Below, piece by piece: positions 1-8,834 of a DNA stretch of 62,099 nt; position 1 is the stretch's first letter; every line of letters begins with the position of its first letter. This DNA is from an uncultured Pelagibacteraceae bacterium (lineage in GTDB: Bacteria; Pseudomonadota; Alphaproteobacteria; Pelagibacterales; Pelagibacteraceae). The notes beneath the pieces are model-generated. The model was not told the origin of the DNA. It searched no databases and was given only the letters and a program-made list of their open reading frames with translations. The position numbers were made by a program, and so were the translations under genes. Where the stretch lies: contig CACPLG010000008.1 of assembly GCA_902634775.1 (NCBI GenBank), positions 1-62,099 of the forward strand, written 5' to 3'.

Positions 1-620
1 AAAAAATAAAAAAATTTTATAATAAAGATTTTACAGGTAGGAAATATAAAATGGTAAGATATTCAAAAGATAAACTTTTAAAAGAGGCTTATTTGTTTAA
101 CGAATGGTATCTTCCTCGAAAACTTACTAAGAAAAAATTAAATCAATTTAAAAAAAAATTTAAGAATATTTTTTTAAGATTATCAAAGGCAATTAAATTA
201 CCTGATAATGTTTTTGTGCATAGAGACTTCCATGTTTCAAATATAATGCTTAAACAAAACAAATTTCATTTAATAGATAGTCAAGATGCAGTCATTGGAA
301 ATCCGGCTTATGATCTTGCCTCATTAATTGATGATGTAAGACTTAAAACATCAAATAGTTTAAAAGAAGAAATGTTTACTTATTTTACGAAAAAATACTT
401 AATTAGAGATCTTAAAAAATTTGAAAATGACTTCTTAATTTTATCAGTATTAAGAAATTTTAAGATTCTTGGAATTTTTTCAAGACTTGCAAAAAGGGAT
501 GATAAAAACAAATATCTTAAATACATTCCTTATACATGGAGTCTTATTAAATTAAGAACTCAAAATGGAAAGGTATTTGACGAGTTAAGGTTTATTTTAA
601 ATAATAATAAATTTATATAA
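1..620 (+). CDS. amgK: N-acetylmuramate/N-acetylglucosamine anomeric kinase AmgK (C-terminal part, cut by window start)
   Basis: The frame is open from the first bases of the window, so the N-terminal half lies outside; the ATG at 51 is internal. The visible part carries the aminoglycoside-phosphotransferase-fold catalytic loop VHRDFHVSNIMLK and the metal-binding segment LIDSQDAVIGNPAYDLASL. These are the AmgK forms of the HxDxxxxN and D motifs. AmgK phosphorylates MurNAc (and GlcNAc) at the anomeric carbon during peptidoglycan recycling. The next gene, 11 bp downstream, is the matching uridylyltransferase MurU, which supports the call over a generic choline or aminoglycoside kinase. The homoserine kinase at 54-55 kb has the same fold but different motifs. 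Confidence 0.85.
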   Translation, partial: KIKKFYNKDFTGRKYKMVRYSKDKLLKEAYLFNEWYLPRKLTKKKLNQFKKKFKNIFLRLSKAIKLPDNVFVHRDFHVSNIMLKQNKFHLIDSQDAVIGNPAYDLASLIDDVRLKTSNSLKEEMFTYFTKKYLIRDLKKFENDFLILSVLRNFKILGIFSRLAKRDDKNKYLKYIPYTWSLIKLRTQNGKVFDELRFILNNNKFI

Positions 621-631
621 AATTTAATTGT

Positions 632-1327
632 ATGAAAAAAATTGAGGTTGCGGTGATATTAGGTGCTGGATTTGGAAAAAGATTAACTCCAATTACAAAC
701 GAAATTCCAAAACCTCTTGTTGAAATCGGAAATGAAACTATACTAGAAAAGACTATTAAACTTGTAAAAAAATTAAATCTCAAAAAAATTCTGATAAACA
801 CCCATTACAAACGGGACCAGCTTAAAAATTTTATTGAAAAAAAAAACTTTGATATTGATATAGAATTATTTGAGGAAGTCCCTGATATTCTCAATACTGG
901 TGGAGGAATTTTAAATATGATCATGGAAAACAAAAATGAATATTTTTTAACTTTTAATCCAGATACTTTATGGAACGAAAATTATATTGATGAAATCTTA
1001 GAAATGGAAAATCAGTTTTTTAATTCAAATTCAAAAAATATTTTATTAGTAGTAAATAAGGATAAAAGCTTCGATCAAAATTTGATAGGAGACTTTAATC
1101 TTGAAGCGGACAAGCTTAACAAAACTAAGCCCTTAAATTTTATTTACACTGGATGTCAGATACTAGAAAAGAAAATATTTAAAAAATTTGATAATAAATG
1201 TTTCCCAATGTCGGAGGTGTGGAATGATTTGTTATCAAGAAATGAATTGATGGGTTTTGAAAGCAAAGTGAACTTTAAACATGTCACTAATTATGATATT
1301 TATAATAAACTTCTAAAAAGCAACTAA
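632..1327 (+). CDS. murU: N-acetylmuramate 1-phosphate uridylyltransferase MurU
   Basis: This 231-residue protein is a nucleotidyltransferase of the GlmU/RmlA type. The nucleotide-binding signature near residues 10-30 reads LGAGFGKRLTPIT followed by PKPLVEIG, and FNPDTLW near residue 110 holds the metal-binding aspartate. It lacks the C-terminal left-handed beta-helix of GlmU. Adjacent to AmgK, it most likely converts MurNAc-1-phosphate to UDP-MurNAc, feeding recycled sugar back into wall synthesis without passing through GlcNAc-6-P. The start follows amgK by 11 bp, so the two are probably one transcript. Its 3' end overlaps the opposite-strand gpmA by 15 bp. A general sugar-phosphate nucleotidyltransferase is the alternative. 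Confidence 0.85.
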   Translation: MKKIEVAVILGAGFGKRLTPITNEIPKPLVEIGNETILEKTIKLVKKLNLKKILINTHYKRDQLKNFIEKKNFDIDIELFEEVPDILNTGGGILNMIMENKNEYFLTFNPDTLWNENYIDEILEMENQFFNSNSKNILLVVNKDKSFDQNLIGDFNLEADKLNKTKPLNFIYTGCQILEKKIFKKFDNKCFPMSEVWNDLLSRNELMGFESKVNFKHVTNYDIYNKLLKSN

Positions 1328-2032
1328 ATTTTTGGCTCTTCCTTGATCAAGATATGTTACAGATGAAATTTGAAGTTTGTCCTCAAAAATTATTAAAAGA
1401 GGATTTCCGGTTGGTATTTCCATTTTAGAAATTTCCCTCTCATTGATTTTAAAAAGATACTTGCATAGAGCTCTTAAAGAATTTCCATGGGCTGAGATGC
1501 ATACACCTTTACCATTTTGAAGATCTTTTAAGATTAATTCATTATAACAATTCACTACCCGTTTATGGGTATCTTTTAAAGATTCAGTATCTGGAATATC
1601 AGACACTGGAATATCCTTATAAGTTTCTATATTGAGCGGATGGTAGGGGCTTTTCCTATCTAAAGTTCCAGGTTTGACATCCCATGATCTTCTAAATTGA
1701 TGGATTTTCTCTTCTCCATATTTTTTCTTCATATCTTCTTTATTTAAACCTGTAAGCTCTCCATAATGTCTTTCATTTAATTGCCATTTTTTAGTAATTA
1801 AGTTTTCATCTTGATTTAATTCTTTCATTACAATTTTAAGAGTATCATTTGCCCTTTTTTGGTAGGAGCTATAAAAAGAATCAAGTTTAATTTTTTTCTC
1901 TTTTATTAATTCACCAGCTTTTTTAGCCTCGGCTCTACCTTTATCTGTTAATCCGACATCGACCCAACCAGTAAATCTTTTTTGTTGGTTCCACTCACTT
2001 TGTCCATGCCTTATAAGAATAAGATGTTTCAT
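1313..2032 (-). CDS. gpmA: 2,3-bisphosphoglycerate-dependent phosphoglycerate mutase
   Basis: GpmA interconverts 3- and 2-phosphoglycerate in glycolysis and gluconeogenesis. The 239-residue protein opens with LILIRHGQSEWN, placing the phospho-accepting histidine at residue 9. It continues with the dPGM signatures FTGWVDVGLTDKG, NERHYGELTGLNK and the second histidine motif SAHGNSLRAL. The length matches the bacterial dPGM family. It is convergent with murU (15-bp overlap) and divergent from the VanZ-like gene, with 45 bp between. No terminator is visible at its 3' end, as expected for ends embedded in a neighbouring gene. Confidence 0.95.
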   Translation of the reverse strand: MKHLILIRHGQSEWNQQKRFTGWVDVGLTDKGRAEAKKAGELIKEKKIKLDSFYSSYQKRANDTLKIVMKELNQDENLITKKWQLNERHYGELTGLNKEDMKKKYGEEKIHQFRRSWDVKPGTLDRKSPYHPLNIETYKDIPVSDIPDTESLKDTHKRVVNCYNELILKDLQNGKGVCISAHGNSLRALCKYLFKINEREISKMEIPTGNPLLIIFEDKLQISSVTYLDQGRAKNLVAF

Positions 2033-2077
2033 TGAAATATTTGATATATTAATTAATAAATAAAATAAATAAAATTA

Positions 2078-2470
2078 ATGAAAATTTTTACAAATAATCT
2101 TCAATTAATTTTCAAATTATCCAATATATGTTTAATAATTTTATATATATATCCAGGAAGTATATTAGGTTTTTTTTTATACAATGATTTTAGTAATCAA
2201 CCTCATATCACTAGAGATTTTTTTCAAATATCCTCAAATCACATTTACGCTTTTTCTCTGATTTCAATTCTTGGTCTTTTTGCCTTTAAAACAAAAAAAA
2301 GACTATTTGTATATTTGTTTTGCTTATCCTTAGTCTTGGAACTTTTCCATTTGGTTATACCAAATCGCAGCTTTCAAACAGGTGATCTAAATGGTAACTT
2401 ACTGGGTGTAATAATACCTTTTTTCATTCGCAAAGTTTATGAAATCCTATTTAAAAACAAAAAAGAATAA
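2078..2470 (+). CDS. VanZ-like family membrane protein
   Basis: This is a 130-residue protein with about four hydrophobic segments. It has the VanZ-like pattern: SNHIYAFSLISILGLFAF in the second helix, then LELFHLVIPNRSFQTGDLNG, resembling the family's E-x-x-Q...P-x-R...D-x-x-x-N motif. The biochemical role of the family is not established outside teicoplanin-resistance VanZ. It overlaps the following nuclease gene by 32 bp, so the two are probably co-transcribed. The neighbourhood is enriched in cell-envelope genes. Confidence is moderate because the family is short and divergent. Confidence 0.65.
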   Translation: MKIFTNNLQLIFKLSNICLIILYIYPGSILGFFLYNDFSNQPHITRDFFQISSNHIYAFSLISILGLFAFKTKKRLFVYLFCLSLVLELFHLVIPNRSFQTGDLNGNLLGVIIPFFIRKVYEILFKNKKE

Positions 2471-2963
2471 AATCATATATTTGATTTTACTAATAATTTT
2501 TTTTTCCAAAACCAATTCTTATTCAGAGGAAATAACAGGATATGCAAAAGTAATAGATGGTGACACAATTAGGATAAAGGAAAATAAAATTAGACTTTAT
2601 GGTATCGATGCACCTGAAAACAATCAAATATGCTCTAAACCTTGGTTAAGTTTAAACATGATCACATTCAATAAAGATTATGAGTGTGGACTTAAAACTA
2701 CTAATTTATTAAAAAAGTTTGTTAAAAACGAAATAATAGTATGTGAAAAGAAATCCATGGATAGATATAATAGAGTCGTTGCTATTTGCTTTAAGAAAAG
2801 ACGGGATATTAATTCTTGGCTTGTTAGGAATGGTTTAGCTGTTGCTTACACCAAATATTCAAAAAAATATATTACAAATGAAAATGATGCAAAAAAAGAA
2901 AAAAAAGGTTTGTGGGCAGGGAATTTTGAAATGCCTTGGGAATGGAGAAAAAAACGTAAATAA
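2439..2963 (+). CDS. secreted staphylococcal-nuclease-like (thermonuclease) protein
   Basis: This 174-residue SNase-fold protein starts inside the end of the VanZ-like gene. A basic, then hydrophobic, N-terminus (residues about 8-28) looks like a signal peptide or membrane anchor. The OB-fold core follows: VIDGDTIRI at 38-46, RLYGIDAPE at 52-60, MDRYNRVVAICF and LVRNGLAVAYTKYSKKY, ending with the family's GLWAG...PWEWRK tail. The catalytic-site Arg and Asp positions look intact. It is probably a periplasmic or surface nuclease that could release nucleotides or phosphate; that role is inferred. Confidence 0.85.
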   Translation: MKSYLKTKKNKIIYLILLIIFFSKTNSYSEEITGYAKVIDGDTIRIKENKIRLYGIDAPENNQICSKPWLSLNMITFNKDYECGLKTTNLLKKFVKNEIIVCEKKSMDRYNRVVAICFKKRRDINSWLVRNGLAVAYTKYSKKYITNENDAKKEKKGLWAGNFEMPWEWRKKRK

Positions 2964-2977
2964 ATTATAAATAAAGG

Positions 2978-3577
2978 GTGATTCGTTTTAAATTTTTTTT
3001 ATTTTTATCATTTTTCTTATTTTTGCTGAGCTGCTCTTCTATTCCAAAAAACACTTCAAGTAGTTGCTCAATATTTTCTGAAAGATATTTTTGGTATAAA
3101 CATGCAAAAAAAACCGAGGAAAAATGGGGAACACCTATGCACATACAACTTGCATTTATTAAATTTGAGTCAGATTTCCACTGGCTAGCAAAACCTAAAC
3201 GACAAAAACTTTTTAAAATAATTCCTTTTAAAAGACCTTCAAGTTCATTTGGATATTCTCAAGCTGTAAAGGGAACATGGAAACAATATAAGGAGGAACA
3301 GAATAAACCATTAGCTCTTAGAACAAGATTTAAGGATAGTGTTGATTTTATTGGCTGGTATACAAATAAATCATCAAAACTTTTAAAAATTCCTAAAAAC
3401 GATGCATTCAAACAATATATTGCATATCACGAAGGATGGGGAAATTATAAAAATTATAAAAAAAATGAAAAGGTAATTTCTTATGCAAAAAAAGTAAAAA
3501 AGTATTCAGATCAATATAAAACTCAGCTTATAAAATGTAAAAAAAAGCTTAATAGGAAAAAATTTATTGTTTATTGA
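2978..3577 (+). CDS. lytic-transglycosylase-like lipoprotein (GTG start)
   Basis: This 199-residue protein starts at GTG, with AAAGG overlapping just upstream; no nearby ATG gives a signal sequence. A 15-residue hydrophobic stretch ends in a lipobox (LLSC, Cys19). The body resembles a lysozyme-fold transglycosylase: IKFESDFHW (Glu64 is the likely catalytic acid), SSFGYSQAVKGTWKQY and YHEGWGNY. It probably cleaves peptidoglycan from the outer-membrane face, consistent with the AmgK/MurU recycling genes nearby. It converges on the RND gene with a 7-bp overlap. Confidence 0.7.
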   Translation: MIRFKFFLFLSFFLFLLSCSSIPKNTSSSCSIFSERYFWYKHAKKTEEKWGTPMHIQLAFIKFESDFHWLAKPKRQKLFKIIPFKRPSSSFGYSQAVKGTWKQYKEEQNKPLALRTRFKDSVDFIGWYTNKSSKLLKIPKNDAFKQYIAYHEGWGNYKNYKKNEKVISYAKKVKKYSDQYKTQLIKCKKKLNRKKFIVY

Positions 3578-6500
3578 TTAAGTTCTTTTTCTAACTCTTT
3601 TTCAATATGATTTATACTTTTTGTATTCTTTCCTAATAATAAATAAATTATTGGAACTACATAAAGTGTAAAAAAGGTCGAAAATATCATTCCAGCAAAT
3701 ATAGTAATACCAACAGATAATCTACTCGCCTCACCTGGACCACTACTTATTACCAATGGTAGAACTCCAATTATGGTAGATATAGAAGTCATTAAGATTG
3801 GTCTTAATCTTAGTGCCGATGATTCCAAAATCGCGGTTAATTGATTTTTCCCCTCATCTCTTAACTGATTTGCAAATTCAACAATCAATATTCCGTTTTT
3901 TGTTGCTAGTCCAATTAGTATTATTAAAGCTACCTGACTGTAAACATTAATTGAGCTGCCGACAAGCAGTAGACCTATAATTCCACCAAATATTGCTAGC
4001 GGGACTGTCAGCATTATTGTGAAAGGATGGACAAAGCTTTCAAACTGAGCCGCCATCACAAGATATGCTGTAACTAAAGCTAAAAAGAATATTACATAAA
4101 TCTGAAAACTTATTTCTTTTAATTGCTCACTTTCCCCTTTGAAATCAATTCTGGCATTAGGTGTATTTTCTTGAACAACTTTTTCTAAAAAAGACAAGGC
4201 ATTTTGGAGGGTATAATCTCCTACGATATTTGCAGAAATAGTAACTGCTTTTTGTCTATTGTACCTAGATAGAAATGGAGCAGTTCCTCTTTCATTAATT
4301 GTTACTAAATTTGATAAAGCAATTAATTGACCAGAGTTTTTTGATCTAACATAAACTTTATTTAAACTTGAGGGTTCATTTCTATTTTTAATATCTCCCT
4401 GCAGAATAATTGAATACTCTTTACCATCCTTTGTAAATTTTGTGACGCTTCTGGAGCCAAAAATAGTTTCGATTGTTCGACCTATTTCCGAAGTAGATAC
4501 GCCAAGATCTGATGCTTTCTTTTGATCGATCTTTACATTTATAATTGGTTTATTTAATTCAAAATCGTCTTCGATATTAGCTAAATTATTATTTTTTCTG
4601 GCCTCTTTTTTTATAGTCTCTTTCCATTGGATTAATTCTTCGTAGGTATTACCCAATATTACAAATTGGACTGGTTTCTCTACACCGCCGGTTCTTATTC
4701 CCTGGGGCATAACAGGAAATGATAAAACACCTGGAACTTTTGAAATTTCTCTAAAAGACTCCATCATTATTCTGTTACCTTTTCTGTCCCTTTTTTTCCA
4801 ATCCTCCAACAATACAATTATAAAAGCCGAGTTGACTTGTTTGCTACTTTTTCCGAAACCCGGCACCCTTAAAATTAGTCTTCTATACTCACCTTGCCCC
4901 ACTTTTGGTAATAACAATTTTTCAATATCCTGAGTTTTTGAAGAGGTAAACTCAAACCCTGAGCTTTGAGGTGCCTTTACTATTACAAAGAAAGCACCTC
5001 TATCTTCTTTTGGTATAAGTTGTTTTGGAATGTAAATAAATAAACCAATACTCAATATAAAAATTAGTATTAAAAAAGTGATTATACTTTTTTTCTTTAA
5101 TATCCAATATTTTAAAGTGTAAATATAAAATTCCTTAAAATCATTTAATCTTTTTTCAAATTTAAGGGTTAATTTATTTCTTTTTGATTTTGTGTCTAAA
5201 ACTTTGCTAGCAATCATCGGGCTTAAGGATAACGCAACAAAACTTGATATAATCACCGCAAAACTTAAAGTAACAGCAGTTTCAGCATACAATACTCCGG
5301 CTAAACCCTCTATAAAAATCAAAGGTATGAATACAGCGACAAGAACTAAAGTGGTTGCTATAATTGCAAAAGACACTTGTCTTGATCCTTTATATGCAGC
5401 AACCAAAGAACTCTCACCTTTCTCAACTCTTCTGTATATATTTTCCAACATAACAATTGCATCGTCCACCACGATTCCTATTGCAAGCACTAATGCCATA
5501 AGAGTGAAGAGATTTATTGAAAAATCAAAAAAATAAATTGCTAAAAATGTTGATATTAAAGAGACTGGTAGAGCTACAATTGGTACTATTAAAGCCCTAA
5601 TGTTACCTAAAAAAAGATAAATAATTAGTGTGACCAAAATTAGTGCAACAAATAATGTTTTGTACACCTCTTTAATTGCATTTGAGACATAATTCGATCT
5701 ATCAAAAGAAACCTCTAATGTAGATCCATCAGGTATAGAACTTTGTATTTCTTTAATTTTCTTTTTTACTGCTGTAGCTACTGCGATTGTGTTTGCATCT
5801 GAGTTCTGATAAATACCAATACCCACGACCTTTTTTCCATTTCCTTTAAATAGAGTTCTTGTAGAGACTGGACCAAATTCAATCCTAGAAACATCTTCCA
5901 AAGTTGTTACAGAACCATCGATTGCCCTCTTCAAAGGTAGTTTTTTATAGGAGTCTAAATTTTCATAAGCGTTCTCAAGTTTAATTGAAAGATCTACATC
6001 TTTCGACTCTATTCGACCAGCAGGAAATTCTAAGTTTTCAGAATTCAAAACTTGTTCAACATCTTGAGTAGTTAAATTTCTAGCAGCTAGCGAAAGAGGA
6101 TCTAGCCACACTCTTACAGACAGCTGCCTTTCACCACCTAATCTAACACGTCCAACTCCTCCTACAGTTGAGAAATAATCTACCAAATATCGATCAGCAA
6201 AATCAGTAAGTTCTAAATCACTCATAAAATCTGAACTAAAACTGAGCCACATTGTTGTTCTAAAACCTGCTGATTGTTTAAAAATTTCTGGTGCGCTAGC
6301 CTCTTTTGGTAAATTATCCACTACTCTTGAGATTGCACTTCTCACATCGTTGGCAACATCGTCAATATCAAGATTATCTTTGAAGGTCATATCAATTCTT
6401 GACCTTTCATCTTCACTCATAGAGTCAATTGAAACGAGGCCAGGGGTGCCTCCGATAAAATCCTCAATCTTTTGCGTTATCTGAGTGTCAATAACCTGAG

Positions 6501-6666
6501 CTGAAGCTCCTTTGTAATCAGTCTGAACTGATACTACTGGTCGGTCAATATCTGGTAATTCATTAGTTGGTATTTCAAAAAAAACTAAAATACCAAACAT
6601 AACCATGACTATACTCATCACCATTGAGACGACTGGTCGTTTGATTGATAAGTCTGTTAAGAACAT
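3571..6666 (-). CDS. RND-family efflux transporter permease (HAE1/AcrB-like)
   Basis: This 1031-residue inner-membrane proton antiporter has the AcrB-type layout: TM1 from about residue 12, a large periplasmic loop, TM2-6, a second loop and TM8-12. The proton-relay residues are visible: adjacent aspartates in GIVVDDAIVMLEN (TM4) and the lysine in IGLATKNGILIVEF (TM10). The family exports hydrophobic compounds, drugs or lipids. The adaptor gene lies 3 bp upstream in the same direction. No TolC-like outer-membrane gene or local repressor is nearby. Length is normal for the family. The substrate cannot be told from sequence. Confidence 0.92.
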   Translation of the reverse strand: MFLTDLSIKRPVVSMVMSIVMVMFGILVFFEIPTNELPDIDRPVVSVQTDYKGASAQVIDTQITQKIEDFIGGTPGLVSIDSMSEDERSRIDMTFKDNLDIDDVANDVRSAISRVVDNLPKEASAPEIFKQSAGFRTTMWLSFSSDFMSDLELTDFADRYLVDYFSTVGGVGRVRLGGERQLSVRVWLDPLSLAARNLTTQDVEQVLNSENLEFPAGRIESKDVDLSIKLENAYENLDSYKKLPLKRAIDGSVTTLEDVSRIEFGPVSTRTLFKGNGKKVVGIGIYQNSDANTIAVATAVKKKIKEIQSSIPDGSTLEVSFDRSNYVSNAIKEVYKTLFVALILVTLIIYLFLGNIRALIVPIVALPVSLISTFLAIYFFDFSINLFTLMALVLAIGIVVDDAIVMLENIYRRVEKGESSLVAAYKGSRQVSFAIIATTLVLVAVFIPLIFIEGLAGVLYAETAVTLSFAVIISSFVALSLSPMIASKVLDTKSKRNKLTLKFEKRLNDFKEFYIYTLKYWILKKKSIITFLILIFILSIGLFIYIPKQLIPKEDRGAFFVIVKAPQSSGFEFTSSKTQDIEKLLLPKVGQGEYRRLILRVPGFGKSSKQVNSAFIIVLLEDWKKRDRKGNRIMMESFREISKVPGVLSFPVMPQGIRTGGVEKPVQFVILGNTYEELIQWKETIKKEARKNNNLANIEDDFELNKPIINVKIDQKKASDLGVSTSEIGRTIETIFGSRSVTKFTKDGKEYSIILQGDIKNRNEPSSLNKVYVRSKNSGQLIALSNLVTINERGTAPFLSRYNRQKAVTISANIVGDYTLQNALSFLEKVVQENTPNARIDFKGESEQLKEISFQIYVIFFLALVTAYLVMAAQFESFVHPFTIMLTVPLAIFGGIIGLLLVGSSINVYSQVALIILIGLATKNGILIVEFANQLRDEGKNQLTAILESSALRLRPILMTSISTIIGVLPLVISSGPGEASRLSVGITIFAGMIFSTFFTLYVVPIIYLLLGKNTKSINHIEKELEKELNQ

Positions 6667-6669
6667 CTT

Positions 6670-7533
6670 TTAATTAATGATTTTAATTTTGATTTTATCT
6701 CTTACTTTTGAAATTCCCTCTTTTACTATCTTATCGCCCACAGACAAACCATCAAGAATAGAAACTTTTCCATAATTTCTTTTTCCAATTTTTACTTCAA
6801 TTTTCTCAATGGTATTATCTTCCAAAACTTTATAAGCAAAAGCTGTATCACCCTGTATCAATAATGAGTTTTCAGGAACTCCTATTTCTTGAGTTTCATT
6901 ATAAATAATTTGTATATCTAAAAGCATCCCTGGGACCAATTCTAAATCTTTGTTATCCACTGTAATACTTGCAAGAACTGATCTTGTACTAGGATCTACC
7001 CGAGAACTCACAGAGTCTATTTTACCATAAAATATTTTATCAAAAGCATCTGATCTAACTTCAGCAACAAGACCTGGTTTTAAAATTTTAAGATAAATCT
7101 CAGGAACCTTGATATTTAGAATAATTGATGAGGTGTCATCTAAAGTGAGAATAAAAGACTCAGTTCCTAGAACACCTTGTGCAATTTCTCTTTTTCCCAA
7201 AACACCTTTAAAGGGAGCAATGATAATCTCATTTTTTGTTCTTAATAAAACTTCACCTTCGTTAAATACTTTTCCAATAAAAATTTTTTCATCAAGTATT
7301 TCACTTTTTTTAACTCTAAAATTCTTATTTTTTTTGGATAGAGCAGTTCCAAATGTTTCAATACTGTCAAAAAAATTGGATGATTGAACAACCTCAACAA
7401 TTACTCCTGGTGGTGGATATTTAGAAAATTTCTTTTGAAAATGTTTTCCAACAAAGTGCCTTGCTACTATCACTGAAGCAATGACAATTGCCAATATTAT
7501 TAAAAATATGGTAATTTTTTTTGAAGTTTTCAT
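6670..7533 (-). CDS. RND periplasmic adaptor (membrane fusion protein), short form without alpha-hairpin
   Basis: This 287-residue HlyD/AcrA-like protein has an N-terminal anchor (residues 8-25). The two halves of the lipoyl domain follow each other almost directly: IFIGKVFNEGEVLL, then IIIAPFKGVLGKREIAQGV. In usual adaptors a long coiled-coil hairpin sits between these halves. After that come the beta-barrel (VPGMLLDIQI) and the membrane-proximal domain with DGLSVGDKIVKEG. The missing hairpin explains the short length (typically 350-400). It is co-directional with the pump (3-bp gap) and overlaps the sulfurtransferase gene by 4 bp. Confidence 0.85.
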   Translation of the reverse strand: MKTSKKITIFLIILAIVIASVIVARHFVGKHFQKKFSKYPPPGVIVEVVQSSNFFDSIETFGTALSKKNKNFRVKKSEILDEKIFIGKVFNEGEVLLRTKNEIIIAPFKGVLGKREIAQGVLGTESFILTLDDTSSIILNIKVPEIYLKILKPGLVAEVRSDAFDKIFYGKIDSVSSRVDPSTRSVLASITVDNKDLELVPGMLLDIQIIYNETQEIGVPENSLLIQGDTAFAYKVLEDNTIEKIEVKIGKRNYGKVSILDGLSVGDKIVKEGISKVRDKIKIKIIN

Positions 7534-8354
7534 GCTGGATATTTACCATATTCACTCCAAGAACCATCATAAATTTTTGGAATATAATCGTTATTTACCA
7601 TTTTATAGGCATAAGCTAGGACTGCGGCAGTAACACCAGATCCGCAAGTAAAAACTGGATATAATCTTTTTTCTTTATTTTCATGCTGATTGAAAAGTTC
7701 TCTTAATTCTTCCAAATTTTTAAACTCTCCAGTTTTTTGATTTATACACAGATTAAAAGGTAAACAAAAAGAGTTTTGAATATGTCCACTTCTTAAACCT
7801 TTCCTCGGCTCAGATACCTTTCCCTCAAATCTTTCAAGGCTTCTTGCATCGATTATGTTAAATTTTTTATTTAGAATGTTTTTTTTAATTTGATCAAGGC
7901 TTACCACCAAATTTCCTTTTTCACTTGCAACATAATTACTTTCAATAATTTCCGTTTTATCTTTGGTTGTTGGTTTATTCTCAAAAATCCATTTTTTTAA
8001 TCCACCATTTAAAATATGTATTTTTTTCTCATCATGACCAAAATATAAAAGACTAAACCAGCATCTACATGAACTTTTTAAATCAGAGTTGTCATATATG
8101 AGAATATTATCATTATTATTTATTCCTAAGGAGGACATTATTTTTCCCCATGCGTCTTGTTTTGGAAGCATATGTGGAAGGTCTGTATCTTTTTCAGAGT
8201 TTTCATCTAAATCAAAAAAAACAGAATTTGGGATATGAGCATTAAGATATTCCTCAGCGGAATTTCTTTTTTGAGCAGGCATATGCCAAGTAGCGTCTAT
8301 TATTTTAAGACTATTTAAATTTTCGAGAACCCAATCTGTTGTGACTAAACTCAT
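7530..8354 (-). CDS. sseA: 3-mercaptopyruvate/thiosulfate sulfurtransferase
   Basis: This 274-residue protein has two rhodanese domains. The N-terminal inactive copy includes IPNSVFFDLDENSE and ILIYDNSDLKSSCRCWF. The C-terminal copy carries the catalytic loop CGSGVTAA with Cys237. The CG(S/T)G(V/T)TA loop favours 3-mercaptopyruvate sulfurtransferase over thiosulfate sulfurtransferase (CRKGVTA type). The enzyme transfers sulfane sulfur to thiols or cyanide in the cytoplasm. It ends in a 4-bp overlap with the adaptor gene and starts immediately after msrA, so the minus-strand run from msrA to the RND pump may be one transcript. Confidence 0.88.
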   Translation of the reverse strand: MSLVTTDWVLENLNSLKIIDATWHMPAQKRNSAEEYLNAHIPNSVFFDLDENSEKDTDLPHMLPKQDAWGKIMSSLGINNNDNILIYDNSDLKSSCRCWFSLLYFGHDEKKIHILNGGLKKWIFENKPTTKDKTEIIESNYVASEKGNLVVSLDQIKKNILNKKFNIIDARSLERFEGKVSEPRKGLRSGHIQNSFCLPFNLCINQKTGEFKNLEELRELFNQHENKEKRLYPVFTCGSGVTAAVLAYAYKMVNNDYIPKIYDGSWSEYGKYPA

Positions 8355-8801
8355 CTAAAATTTCTTGTCCAAATATTTTTGATGATATTCTTCTGCCACA
8401 CAATAATTTTTCAATAATGATAACTTAGTTACAATTTTTCCTGAAAAGTCATTATTTTTTAATTTTATTACTTTTTCAGCAATTTCTTTTTGATTTGTAT
8501 TTAAATAAAAAATTTCACTTCTGTATTGGGTTCCAAAATCTGGACCTTGCGAATTTAAAGTAGTTGGATCATGAATCTTAAAAAAAAAATTTAAAATTTC
8601 CTCATAGGAAATAATTTTTGGATCAAAATTTATTTTTACTACTTCAGCATGATTTGTGTTTCCTGAACAAACTTCTTGATAAGTTGTTTTCTCAGTTTTG
8701 CCACCACAATAACCTACCTCAGTTTTATAAACTCCATCGAGATCACCAAATTTTTTTTCAGGTCCCCAAAAACATCCACAAGCTAAAACTGCTATTTCCA
8801 T
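8355..8801 (-). CDS. msrA: peptide-methionine (S)-S-oxide reductase MsrA
   Basis: MsrA repairs methionine-S-sulfoxide in proteins. The 148-residue protein has the active-site motif ACGCFWGPEKKF with catalytic Cys10 near the N-terminus. The family core follows: VGYCGGKTEKTTYQEVCSG, HAEVVKINFDP, FFKIHDPTTLNSQGPD and FGTQYRSEIFY. It is short at both ends compared with many MsrA proteins but complete in the core. It directly abuts the sulfurtransferase gene and is divergent, with a 33-bp spacer, from the DMT transporter. Confidence 0.95.
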   Translation of the reverse strand: MEIAVLACGCFWGPEKKFGDLDGVYKTEVGYCGGKTEKTTYQEVCSGNTNHAEVVKINFDPKIISYEEILNFFFKIHDPTTLNSQGPDFGTQYRSEIFYLNTNQKEIAEKVIKLKNNDFSGKIVTKLSLLKNYCVAEEYHQKYLDKKF

Positions 8802-8834
8802 TGATTATTTTAATTATATAACTAAGTTAAACTT

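Noticed and set aside
5192..5536. Plus-strand open frame of 114 codons inside the RND pump gene
   Set aside because: It is antisense to a highly conserved membrane domain, has no family resemblance and is explained by the codon pattern of the real gene.
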